Shown one piece after another: positions 5,190-5,898 of a DNA stretch of 5,898 nucleotides. Each line of letters begins with the position of its first letter. Positions within the stretch are counted from its first letter, which is position 1. Source of the stretch: Planctomycetota bacterium (GTDB taxonomy: Bacteria; Planctomycetota; UBA11346); the NCBI GenBank assembly GCA_024641365.1, contig JAHEDF010000268.1, forward strand, positions 1-5,898, in the 5' to 3' direction. The notes under the pieces are model-generated. The model did no database searches. It was not told the origin of the DNA and worked only from the letters and a program-made list of their open reading frames with translations. The translations under genes were made by a program, and so were the position numbers.

Positions 5190-5898
5190 ATGTCGTCTTT
5201 ATTAATTGCTGGTCCGTTGGCCTTAGATGATTTTCAAACACTCACGGGGCTCTTAGGTGGAGCAGCTGGATACGCTGCTATGGCTGCGGCACCGTTAGCG
5301 CACACGCAATTGTGGTCGCGCGGCGGGCAAGATTTTACACCACAGGTGCGTAGTATTTTAGAGCGACGTGGAATTGATTTATCAGGGGTGTCATGGATTG
5401 GCACTACATCACGCAATGGTGAAATTATTGAGCCCTGCTTATCTGATGTCGAACCAACTGACGGTGGCGATTTATCCGCCGTTTTATTAATTGGTTTGGC
5501 AGGAGCGGATTGGCAACGTGCCCGAAATACACTACAGGCATTACCAGGACACGATCAACGAACCACAGTGGTAGCTCCCTATGGTGTCGATTTATCCGAT
5601 GCCGCATTCTTGGATGAGGTGTGCCAAGTAGCAGACGTATTAATTATTTCAGCCCGCCGAGCTCAAGAACTGACGCAAGCGATTGATGTATTTGCTGCTG
5701 GCCGCGTATTAGGTGAAAAAGGTGCGAAATGTGTTGTGCTGACAGCGGGACCGCTCGGCGGTTTGATCGTCTATCGCCAAAAGGCCACCACGTTTCATGC
5801 ACTTCCGATTGAAACCGTTGAAGCAACTGGAATCGGTCCTGCTTTTGCCGGTGCGGTAGCCGCCTGGCTAACCGGTGCAGGCAAAGACGACTTCCGCG
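5190..5898 (+). CDS. PfkB-type sugar kinase homologue, probable pseudokinase (3' end outside the window)
   Basis: The reading frame is open from 5190 to the window end (236 residues visible). The fold is that of the PfkB/ribokinase family, whose members phosphorylate sugars or nucleosides with ATP. The start LLIAGPLALDD matches the substrate-binding Asp region of a branch of PfkB sugar kinases (vaGsvALD). LLGGAAGYAAMAAAPL (21-36) matches GGsA.y.al, RSILERRGIDLSGV (54-67) matches its conserved helix, and VVLTAGPLGGLIVY (from about 178) matches the nucleotide-binding strand and turn. Key chemistry is missing. The N-x-x-E motif reads S154-A-R-R157, and the GAGD motif reads G214-I-G-P217, with Pro instead of the catalytic Asp. 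The stretch between residues 70 and 100, where the sugar-covering lid usually lies, also looks shortened. Binding without phosphorylation, or a new role, is plausible. The missing C-terminus could matter. Confidence 0.75.
   Translation, partial: MSSLLIAGPLALDDFQTLTGLLGGAAGYAAMAAAPLAHTQLWSRGGQDFTPQVRSILERRGIDLSGVSWIGTTSRNGEIIEPCLSDVEPTDGGDLSAVLLIGLAGADWQRARNTLQALPGHDQRTTVVAPYGVDLSDAAFLDEVCQVADVLIISARRAQELTQAIDVFAAGRVLGEKGAKCVVLTAGPLGGLIVYRQKATTFHALPIETVEATGIGPAFAGAVAAWLTGAGKDDFR

Overview
The window encodes parts of a Gram-negative (diderm) cell: the two membrane subunits of the lipopolysaccharide exporter, LptF and LptG, lie side by side, with a lipid-A-type sugar formyltransferase homologue just upstream. 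Every gene reads on the + strand. Codon choice leans to A/T at third positions (many TTA, ATT and GCA codons), and only some genes have a clear Shine-Dalgarno sequence. The phylum cannot be settled from this stretch. The sugar-kinase-like family and the thioredoxin sequence look more like Planctomycetota- or Acidobacteriota-type proteins than enteric ones, but that is only an impression.

Layout. 1-307: C-terminal third of a DppC/OppC-type ABC transporter permease, cut by the window start, ending in an overlapping hairpin plus T-run. 447-761: a complete thioredoxin, closed by a strong intrinsic terminator at 784-823. 824-1288: about 465 bases without a convincing gene. This gap holds a possible promoter, a 75-base imperfect inverted structure (1074-1148) and a second hairpin (1201-1228), all upstream of the next gene. 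1289-2242: a stand-alone formyltransferase resembling the N-terminal domain of ArnA. 2331-3455 and 3452-4513: lptF and lptG, joined by an ATGA overlap. 4590-5159: a YdjA-like nitroreductase. 5190 to the window end: a PfkB-type sugar-kinase-like protein, cut by the window end.

How the genes fit together. From the formyltransferase to the kinase-like gene the spacings are 88, -4, 76 and 30 bases with no obvious terminator between them, so this may be one transcription unit. LptF and LptG form the inner-membrane part of the LptB2FG transporter that extracts LPS. The formyltransferase homologue belongs to a family acting on nucleotide-linked amino sugars such as those that decorate lipid A. The other two genes have no evident link to LPS.

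The most striking observation is that three proteins in a row of five lack a hallmark residue. The formyltransferase has Ala where ArnA has its catalytic Asp. LptG has Thr where the LptB-coupling Glu is expected. The PfkB-like protein has lost both its N-x-x-E motif and the catalytic Asp of GAGD. All three reading frames are intact, so this looks like divergence or pseudoenzyme evolution rather than gene decay.
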